DNA from: Pipra filicauda
Lineage: Eukaryota; Chordata; Aves; Passeriformes; Pipridae
NCBI RefSeq assembly: GCF_003945595.2
Contig: NW_024104403.1
Span: 124,001-188,000, forward strand
Length of the DNA stretch: 64,000 nucleotides
Reading direction: 5' to 3'
A program made the translations under genes and the position numbers. Under the pieces are notes generated by a model, which was given only the letters and a program-made list of their open reading frames with translations, searched no databases and was not told where the DNA came from. Each line of letters opens with the position of its first letter. The stretch's first letter is position 1. Of the stretch, positions 26,481 to 40,019 are shown piece after piece.

Positions 26481-29400
26481 CCAAAATAAAACAAAACCAT
26501 TTTTTAACAGTGTTTCACACCATTCAGTCCAGCAAATGCAGAATTCTGTTCTCCTATAGAAACTGTTTTGAGGAAAACTGAAGCAGTATGTTATATGGAG
26601 AGAGGAGTTTTGCTCTCCTGAGCTTATAAAGATAGCATCTAGGTTCTGAAATTCAATTTGTCTGCTTATCAAGAGGAACATTTACTCTCCTCATTGCAAT
26701 TAATTCCTACTCAAAATAAGGTGACAGTGTTAAACACATATATTTTCTCAAACTTGATTCCTTTGGCTGAAAATTTGGGATTTTTTCTCGCTTTATTAAC
26801 CAAAGTATTTCTAAATTTAGTCCTACTTTATATTCTGTCCAAGTACATGGTCTATTTAAACCCTGTTTGTTTTACTTCCTACTTTCTCAGAGGTTAGCAT
26901 CATTCACTAACATATTTAGCTTATCCTTTGCAAAGAACAGATTGTCTTTGTGGAAGGATCATAAGGATCTAGAAGAGTCTACTCTCCGTATTCTATACAG
27001 CAGTTCTCTAGAGCATTACAGATTCCCCCAAACGCTTCTGTGATGAAACAACAAATAGCAGCAAGAAAAGTAATAGAGAACTGTGAAGAATTCACAAGTT
27101 ACTACCCAAGGAAACTGTTAAAGAACGGTAGCCTGAAAATAAATTCCTGTTAATCCTAGATCAATATTTTGCTGTTATTTGCACCATAGATTGCTTTAGC
27201 TGTCAAATTTATAATCATTACAACAATGGCCCAAATAGGAAAAACAGAATTAGTCCTGTGGAGAAGTTTCTAGAAAATGTTCACTAAAATGCCAGGCAAA
27301 AGTGAAAGTAACTGTTGCTTTCCTTTGACCTATTAATTTTGCTCTCTATCCAAAATGGGTCAAATACTCCTACAGTACAGTGTTTTTTTCTTTTTGATTA
27401 GAATAATTTAGAGGAATTGGTGTATAAAGCACATCCCGTCTTAACAACTGTGCAACCATCTTTCAGAAATAACACTATGATAACTCTGCCTACAATCTTG
27501 TCATATAATGTTTTCATTTGACCTATTTTCTTCCAGTATTCCTGATGGTTGCTGTGGGAAACCAAGACAATCCTGAGCCTCTGTTAAGTTGAAATGTGCC
27601 CCTATGGTTATTAATTTTTTGAAATAGAGGCCTAATGTTTGTCAGCACAGAAGCTGGAGAAGATAGGGATTACTGGGTATGTGATAAATGCTGAGCATGG
27701 CAGACTGCTGGAAATGTGTTAGGTATCATGAGGGGAGGATTTCAAAGGCAAAAATAGTAGTTAAGTGCCTTTGAACGTTAATGAGAAGTTGGTAGATGAG
27801 CATCTGTATCTCTTGATTAACGTAATGACAGTGGGAAAGAATGAAAAATAATTTGGTCACTAGAAACCTATTTCCTATGCAGTCTTCAGTACCAGCCTCT
27901 TTATACTGAAGTGAGTTATTCTAACGGGTCACCTCATTTTCTCTTTATTTTTTCTACAGAGTAAAATCGTGCACTTTACTCACCTCTCCAATTAATCAAT
28001 ACAGCCTTCCTGGAGCTGAAAACGCAGGTTAAATCTAGTGAATACAAAACTTGGCTATTAGAGCAATCCTCTCTAATCTCTCTAATTTTCTCTTCCCGGT
28101 GTTGAAGATAACTTTTATCTTACCTGCTTCTGCATTCAGCATCCACACAGCTTTGTTCTAATGTTTTGCACAATGTGATAAAGGGAATACCAAAATTGGG
28201 CAATCTGACTGCCCCAATATTTCTGTCATCATGTCACTGTCTCACTGTCTCACACTGACTCACGTGAGTCCTCCCTGTGGTGATTGTACATGGACACATA
28301 TTTCAAGAACAAGATCTGACCAAGCACTGAGTGTTGGTATTGTGTGTTACTGGGGGCAGCCTGTTTAGCCTGAAAGGACTCTGAAAAGGTAAATACTTTG
28401 ATTTTTTTGTCTTTTTCTTCGATGCATGACAGTTTGACAGTACTCAGTGAATCTATCACATACCCACTGTGTAACAAGCAGGTTATGCAAACCGAGTACA
28501 TGGTAACACGCTGCCTGGAAGGTGTTCAAGGGCCAAGCTGTGCCTTCATAAACAGCTCCTGATCACCTACTGTAAATCTGGCAAATGCAAAAAGCCTTTA
28601 TGAAATGAGGCTTGTCAAGCCCTGAAAGGAACAGGGGCATTTCTTTACCTTGTTGTGCTGAAGGCCAGAGAAATGTTTCCAGTGAGGCTGAAGCTACACT
28701 CAGACACCTGAGCTGTTCTTCCCAGGGCTGCAGAGGAAGACTGGCCATGCTGTGACCTTTGGCCAGCAGCAGATGGAGGTCCTGCTCCACAAATCACCAA
28801 CATGCCATCACAGCCACAGCTGCAAGTCGTGGGCAGAACCACCACTGCTGCATCTACACTGGCACATGAGGAGGCAAAAAAGATTGAAGTCTCACCGCTT
28901 CCTAGGCTGGAAAAATAAACTTTTGGTGGGTTTTTTATAATAGATGAAACATTATCTTTGTAGCTGTTACGTGACATTTTGAGGCCTTCTGTGGAAAGAA
29001 TTTTCCATCAGAAATGTTATTGCTATTTATTATTTTCCACTTGGTTTGAGGCACAGCTTATACACAAAGCAAGTTATCTGTCTCATGAGAAATAGACACC
29101 CACGGCTTATGGTTTGAGCTGAAAAGAGATCACTAGCACAGTGACATTTGGGGAATCATTAGCAAAGATGTTAGGTACCCTTGATAGCCTGGGGAAAGGT
29201 TTTACACAGTGCGTAAAGATCCTAAAGACCTTCCTCCTGAATATCATAAAGACTTTCTATCCCAGTGGCAGGAGTCGTGCTATGCCTGCCAGTAGATTTA
29301 ACTATCACTAATGTAAACACTGGTTCTGTAAAGGCTGATATTCAGTTCAGGTAGCTAAAAGCATGCATCTGTTGGCTTGCGAGACCTAATGAAAGCAGAA

Positions 29401-30154
29401 ATAAAAACAGGGTGAAGTAGCTAAACACAGGGAAACCTGCCTGAGAACATGTGCAGCGATGAGAGCTGAAAGCAGGGTCAGGTGAGACACCAGCACACAG
29501 TGCAGTGGATGCCACACTGCTCTGCTGCCAACAAGCATTGTGTGATGACACCTGCAGAAGCTTCTTGTAAGAGATATTGTATAGAAAACTGTGGCTTGTT
29601 TTGTGCATTAAATCAAAGACAAAAAGATACGTTTGGTAGATTTCACTAGGAAGAAAAGAAAAGCAGGAGGCCCAGAGAGAAGTATCTGTGTGCTTTTCTA
29701 CTACTGACATTTTTAACATCAGTACTGAATTACAGCTCTCTGGTTGCTCAAAAAATGTATCACTAACTAACCAGTGCTAAAATTCAGAAGAAAAGTTGAT
29801 ACAACAGAGCCATATTTTCCTCTCCCTCTGTCAAACTGACTGAGGTAATTACATAGCCTAATGTCTTTCTAAAATCCAGCAAACTCCAGTGGATAAATTC
29901 CCTCTTTTCTACACTTGGACACTCTTCAGAGTGTCACTATTCATGCATAGAAAAGGTAATGATTTAGACAGCAATTTCCAGCAAACTTTTCACATGCTAT
30001 TCTGTCAATAATTTTCATCCGAGGATGTAGAAACATTTCAAATGATTTTGAAGTTTTGGAAGGTCCACTGAGATTACAAAATGAAAGACCTACTCACCAT
30101 CTTTAACATCCATTTTCAGCTGACAGTTACATGATTTAATGCCCAGGATATCTG

Positions 30155-30188
30155 GTTTATTTTATTTTATTTTTATTTATTTTATTTC
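30155..30188. repeat. TTTTA/TTTA simple repeat
   Basis: This is an imperfect TTTTA pentamer and TTTA tetramer array. It encodes the Phe/Ile/Tyr-rich start of a spurious 196-codon frame. Confidence 0.85.
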
Positions 30189-30334
30189 AGCAGTATGTTG
30201 CTTCATTTATAATCTGTGGATACACATAGGATGGCAGTATCTGGCCTTCTTAATTCACAGCTCATCATTGGTCTCAACATTGAATGCCTGTGTAATATAC
30301 AAACAGGTTCCTATTAACACATCAAAGTTTCCTA

Positions 30335-30402
30335 ATAAAGCATCCCATGTTAGGAAACTCAGATATCTTCTCCAAGGTCATAAGTACCTAGGCAGAAAAT
30401 CC
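30335..30402 (+). repeat. Possible second MIR/L2-like fragment
   Basis: GTTAGGAAACTCAGATATCT followed by TCTCCAAGGTCATAAGTACC and GGCAGAAA resembles the MIR core (aggaaactgagg ... cccaaggtcacacagctagt ... ggcagag). It is short and diverged, so the assignment is weak. It lies inside a 196-codon open frame that I do not regard as a gene. Confidence 0.3.
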
Positions 30403-31010
30403 CAAGCAATATCTCCTCATCTGCTGCACAACACTCCTTTACAGCTCTTTTGCTACACCATCTTTCCCAGCACTTTTTCCAGCCTTTCAACTAGTTACCA
30501 GGTCTCTCCTGTTGTATCTGTGAGCCAACTCACCTTCCTCTCTCCTTTTTCCCTCTCTCTCTCACCACCTAGCTTTTCTCAGGACTTTTGCATCATGACC
30601 CCATTTGAAATACCGTTTCTGGCTGCCCTGAACACAGAGCACACAGCTCAATGGCTGAGCAGCTCCCTGCGTGGTTTCCATTCAGAACAGAGGAGAAATC
30701 CTGGCTGGGCGGCCAATTCCCAGCACTGAACCAGACAAGCCCTGTACAAGTGATGGATACCTACTTCCCCTCAGACTTTCTCTGAGAAATTTAGCCATGT
30801 TTTGGCAACAAAGTATCTGTTTGGAAAATCTTCTGAATGCATAAATATTCCTGGACTTTAGCAGTACTAATACTCAAGCCCATTTGTTTCCTGTATGTGC
30901 TTAACAGTAGAATTTCTTCTTTACAGTATCCTACCTGAAGTCTGTGTAACAGGCTCAGTATCATACAGAGCACTGCATTAATAGCACTAGCTATTAATCA
31001 GCACAACTTC

Positions 31011-31380
31011 ACAGGCTGAGAAAGCTGGGGCTGCTCAGCCCAGAAAAGAGAAGGCTCTGAGGAGACCTTATAGCACCTCCTAGTACCTAAAGGGAACTAC
31101 AATAAAGTTGGAGAGGAACTTTTTGCAGGACATGTAGTGATAGGACAAGGGGGGTAGGTTTAGATTAGATGTCAAGAAGAAATATTTTACAATTAGGGTG
31201 ATGAGGCACTGGAACAGGTTGCCCTGAAAGGTGGTAGATTCCCTGCTCCTGGAAACATTCAAGGCCAGGTTGGATATGGGTCTGAGCAGCCTGATCTAGT
31301 GGAAGGTGTCCCTGCCCATGGCAGGGGGGTTGGACTAGAGGACCTTTAAAGGTCCCTTCCAACCCAAATCATTCTATGAT
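31011..31380 (+). repeat. CR1 LINE 3' end, 5'-truncated
   Basis: The segment begins in the CR1 ORF2 tail (the CTGCTCAGCC...AGAGAAGGCTCTGAGGAGACC region) and continues through the 3' UTR phrases GGCACTGGAACAGGTTGCCC and GGTGTCCCTGCCCATGGCAG, ending at ATCATTCTATGAT. It is moderately diverged. A small palindrome (30977-30998) lies just upstream of the insertion point. Confidence 0.93.
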
Positions 31381-34300
31381 CAAGCAATCAGCCAGGCAGC
31401 CTTCCCGGGACAAGCAACTGGGTGTGAGAATGCAGGAGTATGATCCTGACCTTCTCCTGAGGTGCACCAGACATGGGTCTGTCAAAATGGCACGTGCCAT
31501 CCTCCAAGCCATCAAATGGAACTAAAATTCTATACCACATACCGAGCTAAGGGCATCAAACGGCCACACAACATCCTTTACACAACAAAGGGGAAAACAA
31601 ACCAGCCTGAAGACCTTGAAAGCTTGCTGGCACATTAGTAGGTGTCAGAGAGATCTTTCTGATTTAGTCCATGACAGGTTGCTATTTTCTACATTTCTCA
31701 AGCAACTAAAACCTAGATAATTATCTGTGTATGTTTCCAAGATCTTAAAACTCCAGACGAAGGAATTTTTGCAGATTTTCCTTTAGTGTGGATTTTAAAA
31801 GCTGATAATGGTAAAACAATGACACCTTGTGGCACAGAAGAGCAATCAAACCCACTGAGCTACAGGTTTAGATAAAGCATCGCCAATAAATAGATGCCAT
31901 TCGCCGGAACTACTTTGAATTATTGCTGGGCTAAGTTTTCAGCTACAAATTTTGTTCTTAGATCTCTAAAGTTTTTCTTGATAGTTATAACCTTTGAAAG
32001 CATCTTTCCAATGACGGGAATAATTTAGATGATCATTATTCAGGAATATAGCAAATCTGCAAGCTAGTTCTGTAACTATTCTTGCAGTGAATAATAAATA
32101 TTTTCACTTATCTAACATACTCGTGTTGTTAAAAAACACTCAGTGTAATTGTTTGTTGTTTCAGTCTCCTTGACCTTACTTCAGGCAACCAGGTGTTTTA
32201 AATTGCACTGGCTGGCAGGAGAAATGCTATGCAGAATTACTAACAAGAAATATGTGATGCCTGTTAGTTTTATGCAGCTTAAAGGGAAGACTCCAGCTGT
32301 CCAGAGTTTTCTCTGCAAGGAGGAATTCCTACTGTAATTATTTTAAATGGGCATAACTGAATGGAACAGATGTGATGCAATGTCATCTTAGAGCTTTTAT
32401 CAGATTTTATAAGGTTTGAAAATGGTGATTTCATATCAGCTGTATTAACTCCAGAAGACTGGAGAGTTAGTGATTTGAAGGCAGCTCTTCCTTTAATTTG
32501 TGGATCTGTTCAAATCACAAAGCATTAATAACTGTAAGTGGATGAGAATTCCTACCAATCAAAAAAGACCCCAAGACTGTAGCAGCCTCTCAAGTAAAAT
32601 ATTTCAAGTTTTATACAGTTTGTAATTACTGTCCCATCTACCAAGTGCCAACTTTCAGTACCAACACTAATTGCTGACCTTCCCAGTGTCTTTTTTAACC
32701 TCCATTTAGACAAGGTATACTGCAAATTATTGGGATTTTGAGTGAATGATGATCTGATTAAGATGACTAGTGAGCTATTCCTGGTATTACATTATGCGAC
32801 TAAAACATTATGCCTGCATTCATATATTTTATAACTGTCTAAAAATTAAAATCTTTTTGTCAGCATAATAACATTGCTGGGACAGCACTCTTCAGTTCCA
32901 AGGGTATTCTGGGGACAAGAACGAAACCCACAATGTTATATAAAAAGCACATCATCAAAGAAGTGATATACAGGAACAAGGTATATTTGGTGCCTCTGCC
33001 ATTTGTCACTGAGGAGTTTCAAATCTTGACACCCTTTTTTGCATCAAGAGGTAATTTTTTTTCCAACCTGATGGCAACAAACTATATATTTTACATTGGT
33101 ATTGTGAAAGTTACAAAATAAATCTTAAATAGTATTCACTTCAAACATTAGACAACAAACAAGTCAAATATACCAGCAATGGCATATGACTAATAGTGCA
33201 CTTACATAAAATATGATGCCAGGAAAACCACTTTTCCTCTTGTAAATGAGCCCGTAGTAGCCAATTATTGTAAAATCTAATGGTGCATTAAGCAATTGCT
33301 GCTGTGGGCAGTGCACATCCAAAAAATCACAGAGCTTGTCTAACACACATTAAACCAAAAATACCACCCTCATGGAGCTCAGTGCAGTCCTCAGCTGCAT
33401 CTCCCACCCTTCAAACCTCATAGCCTGCTATGGGGCATGCTATAGTTCATCATCAATGTGGGCCAGCAGGTAAAGTGCTGCTGGGAGGTTTCTCGTCTGA
33501 TGGGAGCAGTGCTGCTGGTCAATGGGGCAAAGATGGGATAATTTACACCTCCCATTTTCAGTCCCTGTAAACTCACTCTTCATATAGAGACTAAATCAGC
33601 CCTCAGCTATAGCTCTGCTTTGCAAACTCTCATGTAGCTGCACAAGAGCCAAGGGCAAGCTCATTACACTCAATCTTCTTCTCCCCCAACCTGAATTCCA
33701 GTTCACCTGGGTGCTGGAATATTTCTTGCATCCAGCAGTGCTACAAAGGCTCATAGGCAAGATAGTTGTTCCATGATCATCATACATGTGCTTTATTGCC
33801 ATTGTGTAGCACCCTGTTATGCATGTTCTGTATTCACTGGGTTTACATCAATCCCTGACTTCAGTGACTATTTCTGGATTTGCACCTTCAGTAGAGATGT
33901 GGGACCTCAACTGCCTGCATGCCTGTGTTTAAGAGAACATAAAAATGCTGCAAAATGACAGAAAATAACAGTTACTATGCTTATGCACAGTAAAACAGCC
34001 AGGCAACTCCAAAAAAGGGGATGTTCTTTTTCACTCTTTATTACAGTGGCATGGAGGTAGAATATTTATGTCCTGATGTGTAGAGCAAATCAGATGTTTT
34101 TACTTGCTTGCTGTCTCAATGAGTCATTAGGGAAAGTGAGTTGATGAACATTCATTTTTTCGTCACAAAAAAAACCCAACAAATGAATCTTCCTTTCTTA
34201 CTTTGTTCCAATCTTCTGTTTGTAAAGTTCTCAGAATTAATAAAAATTGGCACTTTCACAGCTCACAAATAAGGATTAACCATCCATATTGCGAGTCAGG

Positions 34301-37300
34301 AGACTGATTTAACCTCCCTTTGGCCCTGCTGTGAACTACACCTGGGGCATTTTTAATTTTTTACCACCTTAAACACAAAAGCAGATAAAGAAATCCTGAA
34401 TCCTCTAAAATCCCTTAAATATATTTTTTCCTGTTTCTGAGAAGTACCCAAATCCCTCTGTTTCTTCTGACCATTTTCTTCCTTGGGTTACCAGTCTTCT
34501 GATTTGCAATCACTTCAGTCCTGAGGGTAGCAGAGTTCCACCACAAAAACCAGAGGTACAAGGAGGTCTACTTTCGGAAATACCCAGAGGCTGAAAGCTT
34601 CAGGCATCAGTGAGACTGTGTGTTATCCCCTCAGAAAGCCTCCAAAACCTGTCTGCCTAGTAAAATCCCTTTGAGAAGTAATGACATTTTAACATGTGAA
34701 CTGCATGTCAGGGTGATGATGCACATTTTTACCAGCGCTTTACAATTCATTTGCTACAGCTCTTGCCAAATGTGGTATCCTGACAAAAAATGAGATCTTT
34801 CCTCATCATGGGCATCCTGACCACTAATATTTGAACTAGAATTAAGAGCTGCTAGAGCTCAGAATTCCTCCCCTCAAAATACAGCCACAGGAAAAGCTCC
34901 GGAAAATTGTCCAAGGTTGAACTAGTATCTGGCAGGTAACCAGATGGCACAGGCTCAGATTTCCCATCTTGAAGTAGGACAGAAAAATTGTTAAAAAATA
35001 TAAAGAGTACCTTTTCATTTTTTGCCTCCATTTCCACATCCAACCATTTAACCAGTCATTCCTGTTTAAGCACTCATCTTTCCTGCCCCACCAAGCCAAC
35101 CACTGAGCATATGCTGCTTGAACACTCTTCTGCTGGTAGCGAAATAAGTAATATTGTGAGTCACTTGGCCCTTGCTGAGGTGAAATCAGTAAGAAACGAA
35201 AGTGGGTACAAGGATAAAGACATTTAAATGTGGACTAGGGCAGCTGGGGACGTACCCCCTGAACCCCAACGTAGCAGCTGCACTGTCAAAACAGGTCTGA
35301 CTTCTCTGGGTTTGAAACAGCAACAGAAGAGATTTGGAGTTTCTGGTCCCTTTCTTCCTCTCCTTTTCTGTTCTACACATCAAAAACTTTTGAAAATGTC
35401 TTATATTTGGTTTCTTTGCTTGCAGCAGTTGTTTCAGATTCTCTGCAGACTCAGAGAGATAAGAAAATACTGCGTTGACCACATCCAGTTTCAAACTTCC
35501 CTTCATAATCACTTTCTAAAAAAAAATTTACTTTTTCAATTAGCTAGCTATAATTCTTGCATGACTACACCAGGGGCTAAGACGTGTTCCCATGGCTCTA
35601 GCTCTGTGTTCACTTCAACCATCTGCTGCTTGTTTTCAAACATGTATTTCAGCCTCAGTCAAACCTACGTATTAGTTGATAAATAAATCACAGCAGCATG
35701 CCTGCTGTCCTGCACAAACTTGTGTGTAACAAAAACGTGTGTTAAATGCACGTGGCTTTTTAGGAAGTTGAGAGGTTTGTTTGTCTCCAACTGAGACTAA
35801 AGCACTAAAGGAAATTTCTTTCAGTTGGATCTTAAAATCAGGACATGTCTAAGCCAAGAAATATCATCTTTAAAACCCTGTTATGCAGTGTTTCAATTAC
35901 AGGAACTGTGGACTAACATTACCACTGCACAGGTCAATTTAGCTAACATGTTCCTAAATGCATTATGGCTTAAACCTTATAAAAAGAATTTGAAACCAAA
36001 TTGCTTGAATCACGCACTCATACATTTCCAGCTATGCATTGAGATATAATTTCACTATCCGAAATATAACCACAATACTAAATCAGACCGTTTATGTGAG
36101 GAAGATTATTTACATATTTCCTCATTTGGCTCTTAAATTCAATTGTGTCTTTTGCATGTATTAATGCTAAAATCTCTTAAATATATTTTTTTCCTTTTCT
36201 GAGTAGGCAAAGACCTCTGCTTAATACTAGTGCCCTTTGTTCAATATGTTCACCAGGCCCAAAATTAAAAGATCAAGTATAGAAACACCCCAAACCTGAG
36301 TGAAACCAAACTGTTTTAAATACTCTGTTGAAAAGACTTCTCATTTTGCTTTGCTCAGCCTTGAATCTTTCACAGAGTAAATGCTCATTAATTCTCCAGT
36401 CACTTATAAAATGGAAAAGATTAATAACTGTCTGTTTTGCTTTTGCATGTCTTTTAGTGATTGTTATTTAGATTTTTGCATAGAACTCAGTCACTTCATG
36501 TCTTGTGTGCAATGACACCTCTAGCATTGCAACAGTGCGTATAATGAATTAATATTTGACCCAAAACTTGCTTTTTTGATGTAAATTTAGGATTTTTTTT
36601 ACTTACAGGTGAAGTAAGAGTATAGCAGGTAAAAATTTGATCTACAGTGACACCAAATGCAATGAAAAGGAAGCAGAAGAAGCTGAACAAATGAGATGTG
36701 TCCGACACTGCTATGGGAATTCCTTTACTTTGTGTGGAAGGGGCGGGGGAAAATTAAACCTAAACTCTGAAACCAACCAATAAATCTTTGTTCTAATTTG
36801 TTTCTTCCTAGGAAAGATGCTGCACACAAGGTTCACGTGGCCAGGAGAGGTTTGAGATCTTCTAAATTTACCTAATCCAATCTAGCTCCTGCCTCTTTCT
36901 GAGTGATTTGATGTCCTGGTAGCCTATGGAAAGCCCCAGTTAGGGTAAGACATCAATGCTCCCTGGCTCCATCGATATGGACAATCAGCAGGCACAGCTT
37001 AAATCTCAGCTGATTACTCACAGAGAGGCATTCAGAGTCAATTCGTGATGGAATAAAAGGCCAACAGGAAATCATTGAGATATATTTTCAATAGAATAAA
37101 TGCAAGACAATGACATTATTATCACTGCATTTTCTGCATGCATAAACAGAAACAGGAATTGTCAAGCTAATTATTTGTGGTGGTTATGGGATACATTTTG
37201 TCTGCTGAGATAATACTGTCAAAGAAAATGTGTCTACTCTTCTCTAAAAGCTCTTTACCCAAATAATACAATTTAAAGGTCTAATATTCACAGGTTATTT

Positions 37301-40019
37301 TACCCCTTGCTTGTACACTTGCAGTGGGTATAAAATTCAGGTCCTGAATTTAACTTGCAATATTTGTTCCAAAATTCACCTGGGTCTGAATCAAAAGCTA
37401 TGTAAAATATACACACAGTTTATTGTACAGACTTGTCTGTGAACAAATAATCATATATAAAATATTTGTATTTTGCTTATAAGCTGAACAATTAGACAAG
37501 GTAAATAGTAAATTGTAAATGTTGTTGTACATAATGTCAGAATCTATATTTTCCCCTTTTAAGAATGGAAGATAAATTCAACGTCTGAGACTGAAAAGTT
37601 CAGGAGGAGAGTTCTTGCTTAATCTGCATGTGGAGGGGTTCTTATGGCAACTTAGTAAGTTTTTTTTCCCAGCTATGTTTCCTTTTCATGACTTAATAAT
37701 AACTCCCTTTTAGTTTAATTTGAGGTTTTGAGCCTGTTTTCATCTCTGTGATTATACACAAAACAATGCTTAGTGGTCATTGTCCACCCACAATCTTCAC
37801 CTTACAATACGTTTTTTTTTAAATTGCTGTCCCTTCTAATTTCTTATAGAGCAAAACTGCACTCATGCCTAAATTTAATGAAAGGCAAAAAAATATGGAG
37901 TTCAGACAACTTAAATTATCTACTTTTCCATCCTGCAATACACTTCTGAAGGATTACTTAAGAGAATGGAATGCTGTCAAAATTCTTTTCCACTCCCATA
38001 CCATCTTGTATTTTACTTGTATGAAAAAAACTACTCAATACATCTGAAATAATTATTTTTTAATGAGGAGTTATCTACTCTTTCTATCTATTCCTGGAAC
38101 AGAAGTATGCAATTAAGAGATGACAGTTCAGTGATCCAAAGTCTTTTTATTCCCCAAGGTGCTGTGGAGCAGCCAGAGTTCCTGCTTGTTTCTATAGACA
38201 CCCTAAAATGTCTTCTCTTTCTTAAGAGTAGTTTTGAACAGTTAACTTCACTTTGAAGAAATGAGAATCTTTCCAGCTGATGTTTTACATTCATCAAAAT
38301 ATGTCATGCTAGATGTAGTGGGCTTTTCTGCTAATTTACAGAAAAATTGAACAAGGAAAAATATTTGATTCAAATTAGTTTTAATGATGTGCATCATGAA
38401 GACTTCAAAGTTAAGCCTTAGTCAAGACATGGAAAAGGAACACTACTAAATATGGCCTCAAAATATTGTACATAATGTAAAGCTTATATAAAAATGCATC
38501 CAGCTACAAATTCAGATCAGGAAGAAAAAAAAAAGGCAAGATCAGTAGTTTCTACATGCTTTCTGCCTATGGTGCTTCATACTACTCTTTTCTCTTAGAT
38601 CTCACAGCTCAGAGACAATAAACTATCTTATTTTCCTTCTTCACTATCGATATAAGGCATTTGTCAAGGCAGGCAGACAACATGGCTCCAGGTTTTATTA
38701 AAATTCAGAATTACGCAGCAGAATATCTGTTCCCCTTACAAGGCTTGCTGTACAAAGAACACCAGAATTATGACCCTTTTTTCTGTCAAAGATACCGATC
38801 TTCATTTACCAAGTGCTGTGAAATCTCAAAATTCAGCTAGCTCATCATTCAGTCTGAACAATGAAAGAGTACAATGTTAGTGCCACCAGTTCTCTCTGCC
38901 TTAAAAGCAAATTCAAGTCTTCCTTTTGCAAATGGATCTGGACACAGTGCCTGTCATTTCATTGCCTCCAGACTGCATTGTTACAGCTGTCATTAATGTA
39001 GAAATGAAGACAAATACAAAATCCATGCTTTGAATGCATCTGCTCCTTCAAAGGCTGCAAAACAGCACACAGTCACAACAGGCTGTAAGGACCCCGTGTA
39101 TGCTGGATTGGGTTCCACAAAATTGAATCCCAGGGTCTCTGTGGTAGCATGCCTTTAATCAGGACAAGGTTCTCTGAAGCATTTTTGATTGTTTGTTTGC
39201 TTCTTCATGTTCCACTCCCTCAGCCAGCTCAAATTTAGAGGCCTGATTTTTCAAAATCGTTTGTTTTTCTGTCTCCCACTACAGCAGATGCAAACAATGC
39301 TACAGCTGTGTTCATGTGGGACACCTCAGGTCACCCAGGCCAGGGGGAGATAACTGAGAAGCAGAGAAGTTGGGTATGGTATGGAGTACATGTAAAAGAG
39401 ATTGTACTAATTCCAAGTGGTTAAAAACAGCCTCCAGGGCCTTCTGCCTAGGAAAAGCTTTTCCATAGTATCACTGTTCTCCTTTAAGTGTAAGTAAGGA
39501 ATAAGAAATGACCAACTATTTCTCTTCTCCATCTCCATTTTCAAGAGGAAGACCAGGGGAGGTTTAGGAAAAGGAGGTTGGTGGGAAGGCTGTCAGCTTT
39601 CTCTGTCCAAAGGGGAGTTGGAAGCCAGCTGTCGGGGCTAGGCACACTTACACACTCAAACCATTGCTCAAGTCCAAAAATCCACACAAACTGTACAAAC
39701 CCTATCGCAGAATATCAAGCATTTCCCGCATAATACTAGTATACTTCTCAACTGCATTCCTTTCTCTTTATTATTATTTCACTCTGTAAACCAAAATTGG
39801 GATACTAATGTAAAATTGAAAGTATGACTTCTTGACTACGTAGCTCAGGAGAATCTTGGCACAATAGCATGATGTCTTTGCTTGCTGTAAGTCCCTCTGA
39901 TATTTGGACTTCACAATAGGAAAATCTCTAAAGGAAATACTGAAAGGTAGCAATCTGCATTTTAGCAAAACAGGGGAATCTGTATGTGCAGTGACAAGTT
40001 ACATCAGAACTATTACATT
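31381..40019. other. Intergenic, no gene seen
   Basis: No exons or clear transposons seen. A 37-bp word pair at 34405-34441 and 36166-36202 is nearly identical and may mark an unclassified old repeat. The 152-codon plus frame at 35228-35686 overlaps a 108-codon minus frame and shows no domain. Confidence 0.65.

Larger units (their letters stand above)
22049..31010. other. Intergenic, no gene seen
   Basis: About 9 kb without recognisable exons. GC-richer patches occur at 23.38-23.55, 24.73-25.06 and 28.66-28.90 kb. The 196-codon frame at 30139-30729 plus opens in a TTTTA simple repeat, contains Ser/Pro/Leu low-complexity stretches from pyrimidine-rich DNA, and has no domain I recognise. Confidence 0.65.

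Noticed and set aside
28518..28545. CR1-like phrase CTGGAAGGTGTTCAAGGGCC
   Set aside because: Only about 20 bases resemble the CR1 3' UTR and no flanking CR1 words follow.
30139..30729. 196-codon open frame on the plus strand
   Set aside because: It begins in a TTTTA simple repeat, runs through pyrimidine-rich low-complexity DNA and a possible MIR fragment, and shows no recognisable domain or splice context.
30977..30998. 9-bp-stem palindrome ATTAATAGC...GCTATTAAT upstream of a CR1
   Set aside because: Short and AT-rich. Such palindromes are expected by chance in a window this size.
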